Shown piece after piece: positions 7,095-15,789 of a stretch of DNA of 64,000 bases. The translations under genes were made by a program, and so were the position numbers. This DNA is from Streptomyces sp. VRA16 Mangrove soil (GTDB taxonomy: Bacteria > Actinomycetota > Actinomycetes > Streptomycetales > Streptomycetaceae): assembly GCF_017377775.1 (NCBI RefSeq), contig NZ_JAFVLN010000016.1, positions 62,001-126,000 on the forward strand, in the 5' to 3' direction. Numbering within the stretch: position 1 is the first letter of the stretch; every line of letters begins with the position of its first letter. The notes under the pieces were generated by a model. That model saw only the letters and a program-made list of their open reading frames with translations, did not search any database and was not told the DNA's origin.

Positions 7095-7976
7095 ATGAGC
7101 TTCCTGGCCGTGACCGCGCACCCCACCCCGACCCGTGACCTGCTCGCCGCGGCCGCGGTCCGGCGCGGCATGGAGGTGGCGGAGCTCGCCGGGCGCGACG
7201 GGGCCGCCGCGCTGCGCGGGCGCACGGGCGGGCACTACTACGGCGGCCCGGCCCTCGCCTCGTACGTCGCCGCGGACCTGGGCGTCGCCCTGCTGGAGCC
7301 GACCGACACCTGGCTCACGGAGCTGCCGCAGGAGTTCACCGGCCGTGCCGTGCGGCAGTCCACTGTGGCCGGGGCCCGGCGACTGAGCGGGCCCGCCTTC
7401 GTGAAGCCCCCGACGGACAAGTCCTTCCCGGCCGCCGTCTACGCCGACGGTGGCGCGCTGCCGGCCGCAATCGCGCCGGACACCCCCGTGCAGATCGCCG
7501 AAGTCGTCGACTGGGCCGCCGAGTTCAGGCTCTTCGTGCTCGACGGCGCGGTGCGCACGGGATCGCAGTACGCCACGTACGGACGCCTCGACACCGCCCC
7601 GCTCGCCGGGCACCACCGCCGCGACGAGGCCCTCGACTTCGCCGGCCGGCTGCTCGCGGCGCACGCGCACACCCTGCCCGGCGCGGTCGTCCTCGACATC
7701 GGACTGCTGGGCGGCGACCGCGCGGGACGGTGGGGCGTCGTCGAGGCCAACATGGCCTGGTTCAGCACGGTGTACGCCGCCGACCCCGCGGCCGCGCTCG
7801 ACGTGGTGCTGCGCGCCGCGGGCCCCGCGGACCGGCTGGCGGACCGGGACCGGCCGTTCCGCCGGGCGCGTCGAGACAGGCCGAAGGGGCCCGGCGGAGA
7901 TTCCACCGGGCCCCTTCGGGATGCTCACCGACCTGCGGGGGTGCACCGCCCGCCGGTCGGGTACGAGCGAGCCTGA
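7095..7976 (+). CDS. ATP-grasp domain protein
   Basis: A 293-residue protein resembling bacterial ATP-grasp proteins of unknown substrate (DUF4343-like). It has FVKPPTDKSFPAAVY (ATP-binding lysine region), VQIAEVVDWAAEFRLFVLDG and WGVVEANMAWFSTVYAADP, whose final part carries the acidic metal ligands. ATG 7095 is used; an in-frame ATG at 7086 is also possible. The last 30 or so residues (PKGPGGDSTGPL and onward) are encoded by a perfect 14-bp hairpin and do not look like an ATP-grasp fold, so the stop may have been lost. It is divergent from another ATP-grasp gene and convergent with sodN, 10 bp away. Confidence 0.68.
   Translation: MSFLAVTAHPTPTRDLLAAAAVRRGMEVAELAGRDGAAALRGRTGGHYYGGPALASYVAADLGVALLEPTDTWLTELPQEFTGRAVRQSTVAGARRLSGPAFVKPPTDKSFPAAVYADGGALPAAIAPDTPVQIAEVVDWAAEFRLFVLDGAVRTGSQYATYGRLDTAPLAGHHRRDEALDFAGRLLAAHAHTLPGAVVLDIGLLGGDRAGRWGVVEANMAWFSTVYAADPAAALDVVLRAAGPADRLADRDRPFRRARRDRPKGPGGDSTGPLRDAHRPAGVHRPPVGYERA
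7881..7919. terminator. strong hairpin inside the 3' end of the ATP-grasp gene
   Basis: A 14-bp perfect stem (CCGAAGGGGCCCGG, 7881-7894, pairing with 7906-7919) with an 11-base loop. It lies within the open frame, 57 bp before its stop and about 70 bp beyond the sodN stop on the other strand. It could terminate both transcripts. Confidence 0.6.
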
Positions 7977-7986
7977 CTCAGACGGT

Positions 7987-8382
7987 TCAGGCCTTCTTGG
8001 TCTCCCAGAAGATCTTGTCGATCTGGGCGATGTAGTCCAGCGCCTTCTGGCCCGTGGCCGGGTCCTTCGACGCCTTGGCGGCCGAGAGGGCCTTCAGGGT
8101 GTCGTTGACCAGCTGGTGCAGCTCCGGGTACTTCTCGAAGTGCGGGGGCTTGAAGTAGTCGCTCCACAGCACCGAGACGTGGTGCTTGGCGAGCTCGGCT
8201 CGCTGCTCCTTGATGACCGTGGCGCGCGCCTGGAAGTGGGCGTCGTCGTTGGCCGCCATCTTCTCCTGGACGGCCTTGACCGACTCGGCCTCGATGCGGG
8301 CCTGGGCCGGGTCGTACACGCCGCAGGGGAGGTCGCAGTGAGCGCTGGCCTTCACCTTGGGGGCGAACAGGCGGGAAAGCAT
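7987..8382 (-). CDS. sodN: nickel superoxide dismutase precursor
   Basis: A 131-residue Ni-SOD, which disproportionates superoxide to O2 and H2O2 in the cytoplasm. The 14-residue propeptide MLSRLFAPKVKASA is followed by the nickel hook HCDLPCGVY; after cleavage His1, Cys2 and Cys6 bind nickel. The remainder is the four-helix bundle that forms the hexamer (HVSVLWSDYFKPPHFEKYPE). ATG 8382 has GAGGAAGGAAC upstream and yields exactly the propeptide known for the family. It is divergent from sodX, which encodes its maturation protease. The two genes share a 156-bp regulatory gap; no clear Nur/Fur-type operator was recognised there. Confidence 0.97.
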   Translation of the reverse strand: MLSRLFAPKVKASAHCDLPCGVYDPAQARIEAESVKAVQEKMAANDDAHFQARATVIKEQRAELAKHHVSVLWSDYFKPPHFEKYPELHQLVNDTLKALSAAKASKDPATGQKALDYIAQIDKIFWETKKA

Positions 8383-8538
8383 GTAGCTGTTCCTTCCTCG
8401 TGATCGTCTTCTCAGGTGGGACATTACTCCGTGCAGGACGGGTTTTCTCGGGTGCCCCCGGGGGCTTAGGACAAAAGTCCGGGGTCACACTCGGACTGGT
8501 GGAGGATGGGACCGCGAGGGACCGGGGAGGTTGTCTTG

Positions 8539-8988
8539 ATGCCCGAGACGGCGGCGGAAGAAGTGCGGGAGAGCAGGGTGCCGTTCCAGCTCATCGAGGT
8601 GGAGGGGCCCTCCATGGTGCCCACCCTCTATCCGGGTGACTGGATGCTGGTGCAGCACGGCGCCCGGGTGCGGCCCGGCGACGTGATCATCCTGCGCCAT
8701 CCGTTCCAGCAGGATCTGCTCGTCGTGAAGCGGATCGCGGAGCGGCGCGAGGGCGGCTGGTGGGTCCTCGGGGACAACGCCGCGGCCGGCGGCGACAGCA
8801 CCGTCTACGGCGTCGTACCGGACGACCTCGTGCTCGCCAAGGTGCGCGGGCGGCTGCGGCGCCGCAAGCCCTGGGCGGAGGGCGAGGGTCAGCGCTCCGC
8901 GGGCGCCGTGCTGTCCTGGCTGCTGTCCGCCGTGCGTCCCGTGCGCGCCGTGCGCTCTTCGGCCTCCAGGCGCTTGCGGGCGCGGTAG
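8539..8988 (+). CDS. sodX: nickel-SOD maturation protease (S26 family)
   Basis: A 149-residue signal-peptidase-like serine protease that removes the SodN propeptide. GPSMVPTLYPGDW carries the catalytic serine, DLLVVKRIAER the general-base lysine, and GDNAAAGGDS is the S26 C-box. No membrane segment is obvious, consistent with a cytoplasmic substrate. ATG 8539 is preferred because GGGGAGG lies 8 bases upstream; an in-frame ATG at 8506 would place that site inside the gene. The last 33 or so codons overlap the convergent CGNR gene by 100 bp; this tail is basic (SSASRRLRAR) and outside the protease fold. Confidence 0.93.
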   Translation: MPETAAEEVRESRVPFQLIEVEGPSMVPTLYPGDWMLVQHGARVRPGDVIILRHPFQQDLLVVKRIAERREGGWWVLGDNAAAGGDSTVYGVVPDDLVLAKVRGRLRRRKPWAEGEGQRSAGAVLSWLLSAVRPVRAVRSSASRRLRAR

Positions 8989-9521
8989 GCGGCCACGTTG
9001 GCGCGGGTCGCGCAGCGGTCGGAGCAGTAGCGGCGCGAGCGGTTGGTGGAGGTGTCCAGGTACGCGTTGCGGCACGGGGCCGCCTCGCACAGGCCGAGCC
9101 GGTCCACGCCGTACTCCGTGAGGTGGAAGGCCAGGCCCATCGCGGCGATCGCCGCGTAACCGGCCGTCGCGTTCGACGGGTGGTCCGCCAGGTGCATGTG
9201 CCACAGCGGGCGGCCGTCGTCGTCGCGGTGGTTGTGTCCGGAGATCTGCGGGCTCACCGGGAACTCCAGGAGCAGCGAGTTCAGCAGGTTCACGGCGAGC
9301 TCCTCGTCGCCGCCGTCCGCCGCCTCGAACACCGCCCGCAGCCGTCCTCGTACGCTCCTGAACCGCGTCAGGTCCGCGTCGGTGGCCCGGCGTGCCGCGT
9401 CCTGGCTGGGGCCGAAGAGCTCGCGCACCGCGTCGACCGTGGTCAGGGAGTCCTTGCCACGGCCCGGCTCCTCGGTGTTGACCAGGCGCACTGCATAGTC
9501 CGAGTAATAGGCCAGTTCCAC
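8889..9521 (-). CDS. CGNR zinc-finger regulator
   Basis: A 210-residue protein with an N-terminal ABATE-type domain (MELAYYSDYAVRLVNTEEPG) and a C-terminal CGNR zinc finger (CEAAPCRNAYLD, then YCSDRCATRANVAAYRARKR). This family acts as stress-linked transcription regulators. Start GTG 9521 has AAGGA six to seven bases upstream. Its 3' end overlaps sodX by 100 bp on the opposite strand, an unusually long convergent overlap. A perfect 23-bp palindrome lies 35 bp upstream, between it and the methyltransferase gene, and is a likely operator for it. Confidence 0.85.
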   Translation of the reverse strand: MELAYYSDYAVRLVNTEEPGRGKDSLTTVDAVRELFGPSQDAARRATDADLTRFRSVRGRLRAVFEAADGGDEELAVNLLNSLLLEFPVSPQISGHNHRDDDGRPLWHMHLADHPSNATAGYAAIAAMGLAFHLTEYGVDRLGLCEAAPCRNAYLDTSTNRSRRYCSDRCATRANVAAYRARKRLEAEERTARTGRTADSSQDSTAPAER

Positions 9522-9555
9522 TTGTAGTCCTTACCGGGGCGGGCTATCGTCGTCC

Positions 9556-9578
9556 GAAGTGAGCGTAATGCTCACTTC
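9556..9578. promoter_or_regulatory. perfect palindromic operator
   Basis: GAAGTGAGC (9556-9564) and GCTCACTTC (9570-9578) are perfect 9-bp arms around GTAAT. The site lies between the divergent CGNR regulator and methyltransferase genes, where an operator is expected. The binding protein is inferred, not shown. Confidence 0.6.
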
Positions 9579-9632
9579 TGCTTTCAGGGTATTACGCACC
9601 GCGGGGAGCGGTGCCTGTGCGGGAGGCCTTCC

Positions 9633-10400
9633 ATGACGTACGAGACCGAGACCACCGCCACCGACTGGCGCTCCTGGCAGGAGAGCTGGGACCGGCAGCA
9701 GGAGTGGTACATGCCCGACCGCGAGGAGCGGTTCCGCGTCATGCTCGACATGGTCGAGGCGTGCGTCGGGACCGCGCCCCGGGTGCTCGACCTCGCGTGC
9801 GGTACGGGAAGTATCACGGACCGGCTGCTGAAGCGGTTCCCGGAGGCGACGAGTGTGGGCGTCGATCTCGACCCGGCGCTGCTCGCCATCGCACGCGGCA
9901 CGTTCGAGGGGGACGAGCGGGTCGCCTTCGTCGGCGCCGACCTCAAGGACCCGCAGTGGACGCGGGCGCTGCCGCACGACTCGTACGACGCCGTGCTCAC
10001 CGCCACCGCCCTGCACTGGCTGCACGCCGAGCCTCTCGCCGTCCTCTACGGTCAACTCGCCCCGCTGGTGCGGGACGGGGGTGTGTTCATGAACGCGGAC
10101 CACATGATCGACCAGTCGACGCCGCGGATCAATGCCGCGGAGCGGGCGCTGCGGCACACGCGGATGGACGCGGCGAAGGCCGGCGGCGCCGTGGACTGGG
10201 CCGAATGGTGGGCGCTCGCCGCGGCGGACCCGGTGCTCGCGGAGCCCACGGCGCGGCGGTTCGAGATCTACGGGGAGCACGCGGACGGGGAGACCCCGTC
10301 GGCGGCCTGGCATGCGGGGGCGCTCCGCGATGCCGGGTTCGGGGAGGCCCGGGCGGTGTGGGGGTCGCCGTCGGACGCGATGGTGCTGGCTTTGAAGTGA
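9633..10400 (+). CDS. class I SAM-dependent methyltransferase
   Basis: A 255-residue Rossmann-fold methyltransferase. Motif I is RVLDLACGTGSITDRLL (residues about 50-66), followed by GVDLDPALLAIAR with the acidic residue that binds the SAM ribose, then FVGADLKDP and YDAVLTATALHWLH. The substrate is not predictable. ATG 9633 has GGGAGG upstream. It is divergent from the CGNR regulator, with a palindromic operator between, so the two may form a regulator-target pair. A strong terminator hairpin follows at 10519-10555, after a copy of a dispersed repeat at 10459-10480. Confidence 0.8.
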   Translation: MTYETETTATDWRSWQESWDRQQEWYMPDREERFRVMLDMVEACVGTAPRVLDLACGTGSITDRLLKRFPEATSVGVDLDPALLAIARGTFEGDERVAFVGADLKDPQWTRALPHDSYDAVLTATALHWLHAEPLAVLYGQLAPLVRDGGVFMNADHMIDQSTPRINAAERALRHTRMDAAKAGGAVDWAEWWALAAADPVLAEPTARRFEIYGEHADGETPSAAWHAGALRDAGFGEARAVWGSPSDAMVLALK

Positions 10401-10518
10401 CGGTGCGCCGTCTGCCGGGCGCGGTGGTTCGCCGGGTGCCCCCCCGGTGGTCCTGCTTCGCGCAGTTCCCCGCGCCCCTGAGGCATGCACTTCGCACAGC
10501 CTCCCCCGGGAACGGTGA

Positions 10519-10555
10519 AAGGGGGCGGCGGGGTGATGCACCCCGCCGCCCCCTT
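10519..10555. terminator. bidirectional terminator hairpin
   Basis: A 16-bp stem (GGGGGCGGCGGGGT core, 10521-10534, pairing with 10540-10553, extended by two A-T pairs) with a 5-base loop. It lies between the methyltransferase and the end of the convergent ABC transporter operon. The gap also holds a copy of a dispersed 22-bp repeat (10459-10480). Confidence 0.75.
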
Positions 10556-10573
10556 CGCGCGCTCCCCTGAGGG

Positions 10574-11344
10574 CTACAACACCTTCGACAGGAACGACTG
10601 CGTGCGCTCCTGCTGCGGGTTGGTCAGGACGTCGCGCGGGTGGCCGGATTCGACCACCACGCCGCCGTCCATGAAGACCAGGCTGTCGCCCACCTCGCGG
10701 GCGAAGCCCATCTCGTGCGTGACGACGACCATCGTCATGCCGGACTCGGCGAGGTCGCGCATGACGTCGAGAACGTCACCGACCAGCTCGGGGTCGAGCG
10801 CCGACGTCGGCTCGTCGAACAGCATCAGCTTCGGGTCCATGGCGAGCGCCCGCGCGATCGCGACGCGCTGCTGCTGGCCGCCCGAGAGCTGCGAGGGGTA
10901 GTTGCCCGCCTTGTCGGCGAGGCCGACCCGCTCCAGGAGTTCCTCGGCGCGGGTGCGGGCCTGCGCCCTGGACTGGCGCTTGACCTGGACCGGCGCCTCC
11001 ATGACGTTCTCCAGAGCCGTCATGTGCGGGAACAGGTTGAAGCGCTGGAAGACCATGCCGATGTCCCGGCGCTTCAACGCGACTTCCCGGTCCCGGAGTT
11101 CGTAGAGCTTGTCGCCCTGCTGCCGGTAGCCGACCAGCTCGCCGTCGACGTAGAGCCGGCCGGCGTTGATCTTCTCCAGGTGGTTGATGCACCGCAGGAA
11201 CGTCGACTTGCCGGAGCCCGACGGGCCGATCAGGCAGAAGACCTCGCCCTGCCTGACCTCCAGGTCGATGCCCTTGAGGACCTCGACGTTGCCGAAGGAC
11301 TTGTGGACGCCCTCGGCCTTGACCATGAACTGCGGGTCGCTCAT
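10574..11344 (-). CDS. polar amino acid ABC transporter, ATP-binding protein
   Basis: A 256-residue ABC ATPase of the GlnQ/HisP type. Walker A is GPSGSGKST (40-48), the Q-loop MVFQRFNLFPHMTALENVM, the signature LSGGQQQR (153-160) and Walker B LMLFDEPTSALDPE. It energises import by the adjacent permease and lipoprotein receptor. ATG 11344 overlaps the permease stop by 4 bp (ATGA), so translation is coupled. It is the last gene of the operon, ending next to the hairpin at 10519-10555. Its substrate is probably glutamate/glutamine or a related polar amino acid, based on family only. Confidence 0.92.
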   Translation of the reverse strand: MSDPQFMVKAEGVHKSFGNVEVLKGIDLEVRQGEVFCLIGPSGSGKSTFLRCINHLEKINAGRLYVDGELVGYRQQGDKLYELRDREVALKRRDIGMVFQRFNLFPHMTALENVMEAPVQVKRQSRAQARTRAEELLERVGLADKAGNYPSQLSGGQQQRVAIARALAMDPKLMLFDEPTSALDPELVGDVLDVMRDLAESGMTMVVVTHEMGFAREVGDSLVFMDGGVVVESGHPRDVLTNPQQERTQSFLSKVL

Positions 11345-12288
11345 CGCAGGGCTCCCTTCGGGCGGCCCACGGAGAAGACGCTCGCACGCAGCTTCTGCCA
11401 GGGGGTGGGCGGCAGCTGACGGCTGGAACCACGGGCGTAGTAGCGCTCGATGTAGTACTGGCCGACGCTGAGCACCGAGGTCATGATCAGGTACCAGGCC
11501 GCGGCCAGGAAGTACATCTCGACCGGGGAACCGGACTGCTGGCCGATGTCCTGGGCGACCCGGAAGAGCTCCGTGTACTGGACCATCGAGACGAGCGAGG
11601 TCGTCTTCAGCATGTTGATGACCTCGTTGCCCGTGGGCGGCACGATCACGCGCATCGCCTGCGGGATGATCACCCGGCGCAGCGTCTTGGCGTGGCTCAT
11701 ACCGAGGGCGTGCGAGGCCTCCGACTGGCCCTCGTCGACCGAGAGCAGGCCCGCGCGGCAGATCTCCGCCATGTACGCGGCCTCGTTCAGGCCGAGTCCG
11801 AGCAGCGCCGTCAGGAACGGCGTCATGAAGGACGACCAGTAGTCCTTGTAGAGCGGACCGAGGTTGATGTACTCGAAGACCAGGCCCAGGTTGAACCAGA
11901 CGAAGAGCTGGACCAGGACCGGGGTGCCGCGGAAGAACCAGATGTAGAACCAGGCGATGGAGCTGGTCACCGGGTTCTTCGACAGCCGCATCACGGCGAG
12001 CATGATGCCGCCGACGATGCCGATCACCATCGACAGGACGGTGAGGAGCAGGGTCTTCCCGACGCCGGAGATCACCCGGTCGTCGAAGAAGTAGTCGGGG
12101 ATCGCACCCCAGTTGATCTTGCCTTGCGCGAAGGCGTAGACGATCGAACCCAGGACGGCCAGGGCGACGACCGCCGCGACGTACCGTCCGTAGTGCCGGA
12201 CGGGGATCGCCCTGATGGTCTCCGGCGGGGCCGCGGGCGGCGGCGTGTCCTCGGGGCCGCCGCCCGTCTTCTCTATGTCAACCGACAC
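11341..12288 (-). CDS. polar amino acid ABC transporter permease
   Basis: A 315-residue membrane permease of the HisM/GlnP family. A Pro-rich cytoplasmic N-terminus (about 30 residues) precedes a first membrane segment (YVAAVVALAVLGSIVYAFA) and a periplasmic stretch, then the core with segments around KTLLLTVLSMVIGIVGGIML and WFYIWFFRGTPVLVQLFVW. The EAA coupling loop reads EASHALGMSHAKTLRRVIIP. There is one permease gene, so it probably acts as a homodimer. Start GTG 12288 lies 45 bp after the binding-protein stop; the 3' end overlaps the ATPase gene by 4 bp. Confidence 0.9.
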   Translation of the reverse strand: MSVDIEKTGGGPEDTPPPAAPPETIRAIPVRHYGRYVAAVVALAVLGSIVYAFAQGKINWGAIPDYFFDDRVISGVGKTLLLTVLSMVIGIVGGIMLAVMRLSKNPVTSSIAWFYIWFFRGTPVLVQLFVWFNLGLVFEYINLGPLYKDYWSSFMTPFLTALLGLGLNEAAYMAEICRAGLLSVDEGQSEASHALGMSHAKTLRRVIIPQAMRVIVPPTGNEVINMLKTTSLVSMVQYTELFRVAQDIGQQSGSPVEMYFLAAAWYLIMTSVLSVGQYYIERYYARGSSRQLPPTPWQKLRASVFSVGRPKGALR

Positions 12289-12333
12289 GGATACTGCCTT
12301 CTTTCAACGACTTCAACTGCGCGTGCTACGCGG

Positions 12334-13308
12334 TCACTTGCCGCCGTTGACGGTGGCTTCCTTGACGGAACCGGCCTCGACGCCCCACTTGGCGATGACC
12401 TTGTCGTACTCGCCGTTCTTGATGATGGCGTCCATCGCGGCCTTGATCGCGTCACGCAGCTGCGACTGGTCCTTGGCGACCGCGATGCCGTACGGGGCGG
12501 CCTCGACCTGGTCGCCGACGATCTCGAAGTCCTTGCCGCCGCCCGAGGTCTTCACCGCGTACGCGGCGACCGGGAAGTCGGAGGAGCCGGCGTCCGCGCC
12601 GCCCGAACGCAGTCGGGTCTGGGCCTGCTGGTCGTCGTCGAAGGCCTGGATGCCGAGCTTCTTGCCGGACGGGCACTTCTTGGCCTGCGCCTTGGCGAGG
12701 TCGTGCGAGACGGTGCCGCGCTGGACGACGATCTTCTTGCCGCACAGGTCGTCCCAGGACTTGATGCCCTGGGTCTTGCCCTTCGGGGTGTAGATCGAGA
12801 CACCGGCGTTGAAGTAGTCGACGAAGTCGACGCCCTCGCCGACCTTCTTGCCGGTGTCGGAGTCGACACCGTCCTGACGGTCCTTGGTGTCCGTCATGGC
12901 CGACATGGCGATGTCGTAGCGGTTCGAGCGCAGACCCGTGATCAAGGTGTCGAACGTGCCGTTCTGGAACTCGAACTTCACGCCGAGCTGCTTGCCGAGC
13001 GCGTCCGCCAGGTCGGGGTCGATGCCGATGGCCTTGCCCGACTTGTCCTTGAACTCGACCGGCGCGTACGCGATGTCCGAGCCGACCCGGACGACGCCCT
13101 TGTCGCGGATCTCCTTGGGGAGCTTGTCGGCGAGCGGGGCGGCCTTGGTGGAGCTCTTCGAGGCGGAGGACGAGTTGTCCTTGGTCTGGTCGCCGCAGCC
13201 GGTCAGCAGCAGCGTGCCCGCGACCGCGATCGCGCCGGCCGCGGCTATCCGGGACTTCGTGACCTGCCCGGCCTTCGCGGTCGAGCGACGGGTGGTGCTT
13301 GCGGTCAT
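12334..13308 (-). CDS. amino acid ABC transporter substrate-binding lipoprotein
   Basis: A 324-residue family 3 solute-binding protein. A basic N-terminus and hydrophobic stretch lead to the lipobox LLTGC (Cys38), so it is anchored to the outer face of the membrane. GVVRVGSDIAYAPVEFKDKSGKAIGIDPDLADAL is the typical first lobe (read in two parts around residues 70-105), followed by YDIAMSAMTDTKDRQ and GIQAFDDDQQA. Two cysteines (DLCGKK and KKCPSG) may form a disulfide. ATG 13308 has GGAGGA upstream; frame remaining open to 13476 is not protein-like. First gene of the transporter operon. A 10-bp inverted repeat with 56-bp spacing lies upstream. Confidence 0.92.
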   Translation of the reverse strand: MTASTTRRSTAKAGQVTKSRIAAAGAIAVAGTLLLTGCGDQTKDNSSSASKSSTKAAPLADKLPKEIRDKGVVRVGSDIAYAPVEFKDKSGKAIGIDPDLADALGKQLGVKFEFQNGTFDTLITGLRSNRYDIAMSAMTDTKDRQDGVDSDTGKKVGEGVDFVDYFNAGVSIYTPKGKTQGIKSWDDLCGKKIVVQRGTVSHDLAKAQAKKCPSGKKLGIQAFDDDQQAQTRLRSGGADAGSSDFPVAAYAVKTSGGGKDFEIVGDQVEAAPYGIAVAKDQSQLRDAIKAAMDAIIKNGEYDKVIAKWGVEAGSVKEATVNGGK

Positions 13309-13888
13309 GGTGGGGTCCTCCGGCATGGGTGTGGGAGTTGCCGTACAGGTCGCCTTGGCACACACCTTCGGGTGTCGCGACCTCGCGTGGTTACGGCATC
13401 TTGCCATTCGGACTGGGTCGTTCAGGGGCCCGCCGATGTCAAAATCGGATAACGGGTGACGCAAGATGCCCAACATGCCCGTACATCAAGGTGCATGGGT
13501 CCCACATCATCTGCGGACGTATCGCCCATCGGCCGGAGGATCTCCGGCGAACCGGCCGCGGTCTCACTATTCGGGCGGTCGCTTCAGTGCCGTTCGAGCC
13601 CGGCCGGACCACGTGTCCACATATTTGGTTATGAGTCATGTCACCGCGGCGTGATCGATCACGAATGGGCTCGTCCGTGAACCGCTCCGTCAGGTAAGAA
13701 GGTTCTTTACACCCCTCATCCGGGGCAGAGCTCAGGCTCTCAGGGCGCGCGTGCGGCGCGCCCGTCGTGTACGCACCCGCACAGCCGGTCACAAACGGAC
13801 CCGGCTGGGTCGTACGCGTCCCCGCCCGCTCCTCACCAGGAGCGGACCCACCCTCAACTGATGCAACAAGACTTAAGGGGTCAGACAA
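13309..13888. other. 580-bp intergenic region between transporter and malic enzyme
   Basis: No convincing gene here. GGCATCTTGC (13395-13404) is repeated in perfect inverse orientation at 13461-13470, in the leader of the transporter operon. AAGAAGGTTCTT (13696-13707) is a short palindrome about 190 bp before malic enzyme. CAGCCGG and CCGGCTG near 13780-13800 could form a hairpin. AT content around 13610-13720 is higher than elsewhere, as expected for promoters of both divergent genes. I could not assign a known riboswitch. Confidence 0.4.
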
Positions 13889-15103
<1,215 letters not shown>

Positions 15104-15126
15104 CCGATCGCGTTCGTTCCGGTCAG

Positions 15127-15150
15127 GGCCCCGCTTCGGCGGGGCCTTTT
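15127..15150 (+). terminator. intrinsic terminator of malic enzyme
   Basis: GGCCCCGC and GCGGGGCC pair around a TTCG tetraloop and are followed by TTTT, 23 bp after the malic enzyme stop codon. Confidence 0.85.
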
Positions 15151-15186
15151 CCGTGGGGCGGGCCCGTCACGGGCCTCGGGCGGGGC

Positions 15187-15615
15187 TCAGGGGTGGACGA
15201 TCGCCTGCTCCAACAGCTCCTGGAGGGCGCGTTGCTGCTTCTGGCTCAGCCGGCCCAGGGGGGAGTCCTGGGCGAGGAGTCGGAGCAGCCGCTCGCGCAG
15301 CTCGGTCCCGCTCCCGGTGAGGACGAGGTGCCGGGCGCGCCGGTCCGTGGGGTGCGCGTGGCGCTCGACGAGACCCTGCTTCTCCAGCTTGTCGACGACG
15401 AACGTGGCGTTGGACGGCTCGCAGCTCATCCGCTCGGCGAGCTCCCGCATCGTCATCGGCCCGGTCATCTCGCGCAGCGCCGTGGCCTGCGGCGCGGTGA
15501 GCCCCAGGGTGACCGCGCGCTCGCGCACATGGTCGGCGATCTGCTGGGCGAGGCCATTGACCAGGCCGCAGACCTCGCGCTCGGCCACGGCTGCGGGAAT
15601 CCGGGAACGCGTCAT
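15187..15615 (-). CDS. MarR family transcriptional regulator
   Basis: A 142-residue MarR-type winged-helix protein. The recognition region MTMRELAERMSCEPSNATFVVDKLEKQGLVER is followed by the wing HPTDRRARHLVLTGSGTEL. Flanking helices form the dimer interface. ATG 15615 directly precedes the fold. The region immediately upstream, up to the divergent hydrolase gene, is filled by six tandem 15-bp units with overlapping palindromes, which are probably its operators. It therefore likely represses itself and the hydrolase. The ligand is unknown. Confidence 0.88.
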   Translation of the reverse strand: MTRSRIPAAVAEREVCGLVNGLAQQIADHVRERAVTLGLTAPQATALREMTGPMTMRELAERMSCEPSNATFVVDKLEKQGLVERHAHPTDRRARHLVLTGSGTELRERLLRLLAQDSPLGRLSQKQQRALQELLEQAIVHP

Positions 15616-15650
15616 GGCTCCAGCCTAGCAACTTCATCAAGTCGAAACAT

Positions 15651-15740
15651 TTCCAGCTTGACTGATTCAAGCTCAATCGATTCAAGCTTCACTGGTTCGA
15701 GCTTGACTGATTCAAGCTTGATTGATTCAAGCTTGATGCT
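15651..15740. promoter_or_regulatory. six-unit tandem operator-like array
   Basis: Six consecutive 15-bp units related to TTCAAGCTTGACTGA (15651, 15666, 15681, 15696, 15711 and 15726). Neighbouring units create palindromes AGCTTGA-N5-TCAAGCT; three are perfect (15655-15673, 15700-15718, 15715-15733) and two are degenerate. The array occupies the gap between divergent MarR and hydrolase genes, where MarR dimers normally bind one or two such sites. The local AT content is well above its surroundings. Confidence 0.6.
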
Positions 15741-15789
15741 TATGGTGATGGGGTTCGGGTTCTCGGAAGTCGCGACGTGAGGGGCTGTC

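Noticed and set aside
8383..8538. Nur/Fur-type operator in the sodN-sodX gap
   Set aside because: Nickel control of sodN is established in Streptomyces, but no convincing Fur-type palindrome was seen; the GCCCCCGGGGGC palindrome there is too GC-rich to assign.
13309..13888. Riboswitch upstream of the malic enzyme gene
   Set aside because: A possible hairpin is present, but no known aptamer core or terminator/anti-terminator pair could be found.
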